From Lachnospiraceae bacterium (GTDB taxonomy: Bacteria > Bacillota > Clostridia > Lachnospirales > Lachnospiraceae): 6,441 nucleotides of DNA. Shown here piece after piece: positions 5,024 through 6,441 of this stretch. The stretch is from NCBI GenBank assembly GCA_900770535.1, contig CAAHDV010000208.1:1-6441 (forward strand). Direction: 5' to 3'. The notes below the pieces were generated by a model. It made no database searches, was not told the DNA's origin, and was given only the letters and a program-made list of their open reading frames with translations. The position numbers and the translations under genes were made by a program. Positions within the stretch are counted from its first letter, which is position 1. Each line of letters starts with the position of its first letter.

Positions 5024-6441
5024 ATGCTTGTACCATTAAGCTGGTTAAACGACTATGTAGATATTAATGTTTCCGCAGATGAACTGGAGACTAAACTCTT
5101 CGACTGCGGATTTGAAGTAGAAGAAAAATGGCAGGTGGGTAAGGACATCAGCGGAATCGTGGTTGGTTACGTGGAGTCCTGCGAGCCGATCCCGGAGACC
5201 CATCTTCATGTGTGCCAGGTCAACGTAGGCGGCCCGGAGCTGTTACAGATCTGCTGCGGCGCTGATAACGTCAAGGCAGGCGGCAAGTACCCGGTAGCCA
5301 TGGTTGGCGCACAGGTATACGCAACCGCAAAAGACCACGTAACCATCGAGGGCGTGGCCACCATCAAAAAAGGCAAATTAAGAGGCTATGAGTCTCACGG
5401 TATGCTCTGCTCCGGAACTGAGCTGGGCTTAAACGAAGACCTGTATCCGGGTGCCGGCTACAACGGACTTTTAGTACTGCCGGAGGATGCCGAGATCGGT
5501 GCCGATGTCAAAGAACTTACCGGTTTAAATGACTGGATCTTCGATGTTTCCATCACCGCAAACCGCCCGGACTGCCAGAGCATCTTTGGTCTGGCAAGAG
5601 AGGTGGCAGCAGCACTGGGCCAGCCGCTCAAAACTCCGGCTCTGGACTACACCGAGACCGAGGTGGAGAAAGAGGGCTTTGAAGTAACCGTAGATGCACA
5701 GGATCTGTGCCCGCGCTACATTGCCCACTATGTATACGATGTGAAGCTGGGTCAGTCCCCGGCATGGATGAGAAGACGCCTGGCTTTAGTTGGCAACAAC
5801 TCCATCTCCAACATCGTGGATATCACCAACTACATCATGCGTGAGCTGGGCCAGCCGCTCCACGCATTTGACTGTGACTTCCTGGAGGAAAATGCCATTC
5901 AGGTAAGACGCGCAAACGAGGGTGAGAAGATTGTAACCCTGGATGAGAAAGAGTTCACCTTAAATCCGAACAACCTGGTTATCTGCGATGGCAAGAAGCC
6001 GGTTGCTTTAGCTGGTATCATGGGCGGCTTAAATTCCGAGATCCGCGACACCACCACTGAGGTTATGTTTGAGTCCGCAAAGTTTGCACGTGACAACATC
6101 CGCAGAAGCTCCCGCGCCCTGGGCCAGTCCTCCGACGCAAGCCAGAGATACTCCAAGGGTGTCGATGAGTACGCAACCGAGATGGCCATGAAGCGTGCCC
6201 TGCATCTGGTAGAGGAGCTGGGTGCTGGTAAGGTTTCCAAAACCCACAAGAATGTCAACACCGGAAACTCCTTAGAGCCGGTTACCTTCAAGACCAGCAT
6301 TAAGAAAGTCAACGGCGTTCTGGGCATTACCGTTCCGGATGAGGATATCTTACGCATCCTGACCGGATTAAACTTCCAGCCGGAAATCAACGGTGACGAG
6401 CTGACCATGCACTTCCCGGCTTACCGTGAGGATATGGAGGA
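5024..6441 (+). CDS. pheT: Phenylalanyl-tRNA synthetase beta subunit (3' truncated by window end)
   Basis: First 472 residues of the larger subunit (usually about 800), partner of PheS; it recognises tRNA-Phe and edits mischarged Tyr. No stop occurs before the window ends. The N-terminus MLVPLSWLNDYVDI is typical of the family. A tRNA-binding OB-fold domain covers about 40-150 (HLHVCQVNVGG, then the GYESHGMLCSGTELGL region). DVSITANRPDCQSIFGLAREVAA leads into the B3/B4 editing module (about 210-390), with NIVDITNYIMRELGQPLHAFD (GQPLHAFD at 276-283), ALAGIMGG (328-335) and SDASQRYSKGVD (370-381). The B5 domain begins near 400 and runs to the window edge. The catalytic-like core and anticodon-binding domain lie beyond. 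AGGAGG at 5011-5016 is seven bases before ATG, a near-ideal ribosome site, so pheT has its own initiation 20 bases after the pheS stop. Confidence 0.97.
   Translation, partial: MLVPLSWLNDYVDINVSADELETKLFDCGFEVEEKWQVGKDISGIVVGYVESCEPIPETHLHVCQVNVGGPELLQICCGADNVKAGGKYPVAMVGAQVYATAKDHVTIEGVATIKKGKLRGYESHGMLCSGTELGLNEDLYPGAGYNGLLVLPEDAEIGADVKELTGLNDWIFDVSITANRPDCQSIFGLAREVAAALGQPLKTPALDYTETEVEKEGFEVTVDAQDLCPRYIAHYVYDVKLGQSPAWMRRRLALVGNNSISNIVDITNYIMRELGQPLHAFDCDFLEENAIQVRRANEGEKIVTLDEKEFTLNPNNLVICDGKKPVALAGIMGGLNSEIRDTTTEVMFESAKFARDNIRRSSRALGQSSDASQRYSKGVDEYATEMAMKRALHLVEELGAGKVSKTHKNVNTGNSLEPVTFKTSIKKVNGVLGITVPDEDILRILTGLNFQPEINGDELTMHFPAYREDME

Overview
The window reads as a piece of a Clostridia chromosome, most likely Lachnospiraceae or a close relative. 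The reasons are the moderate-GC Gram-positive gene style with strong AGGAGG-type ribosome sites, a tRNA-Phe T-box leader controlling pheST, the style of the PheS protein, and the BrnQ and glycerol-dehydrogenase-like families present. No species can be named from this sequence. The first 20 bases are not biological: they match the 3' end of the Illumina TruSeq Read 1 adapter. The window therefore starts at an untrimmed contig end, and the first gene is cut there by the assembly.

Layout: (1) 21-989 (+), the C-terminal ~322 codons of an iron-containing alcohol/glycerol dehydrogenase. (2) A strong hairpin at 1002-1039 between convergent genes, able to terminate in both directions and overlapping the 3' end of the next gene. 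(3) 1016-2380 (-), brnQ, a branched-chain amino acid:cation symporter. (4) An AT-rich divergent control region, 2381-2583, with candidate promoters in both directions and a small dyad between them. (5) 2584-3474 (+), a LysR-type regulator facing away from brnQ, in the classical arrangement for a regulator and its target. (6) 3475-3959, a long leader with a near-consensus promoter, a T-box riboswitch whose specifier (UUC) and discriminator-pairing base fit tRNA-Phe, and its intrinsic terminator. (7) 3960-5003 pheS and 5024-6441 pheT (cut by the window end), encoding the two subunits of phenylalanyl-tRNA synthetase.

How they work together: pheST forms one transcription unit that the T-box opens when tRNA-Phe is uncharged. 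The LysR/brnQ pair probably forms a second unit for controlled branched-chain amino acid uptake; this is inferred from gene order and promoter overlap only. The dehydrogenase belongs to a separate unit entering from the left. I see no mobile element, CRISPR array, tRNA or rRNA gene, and no evidence of an undescribed system. The most useful observations are the adapter remnant, the well-formed tRNA-Phe T-box, the overlapping divergent promoters and the terminator that contains the brnQ stop codon.
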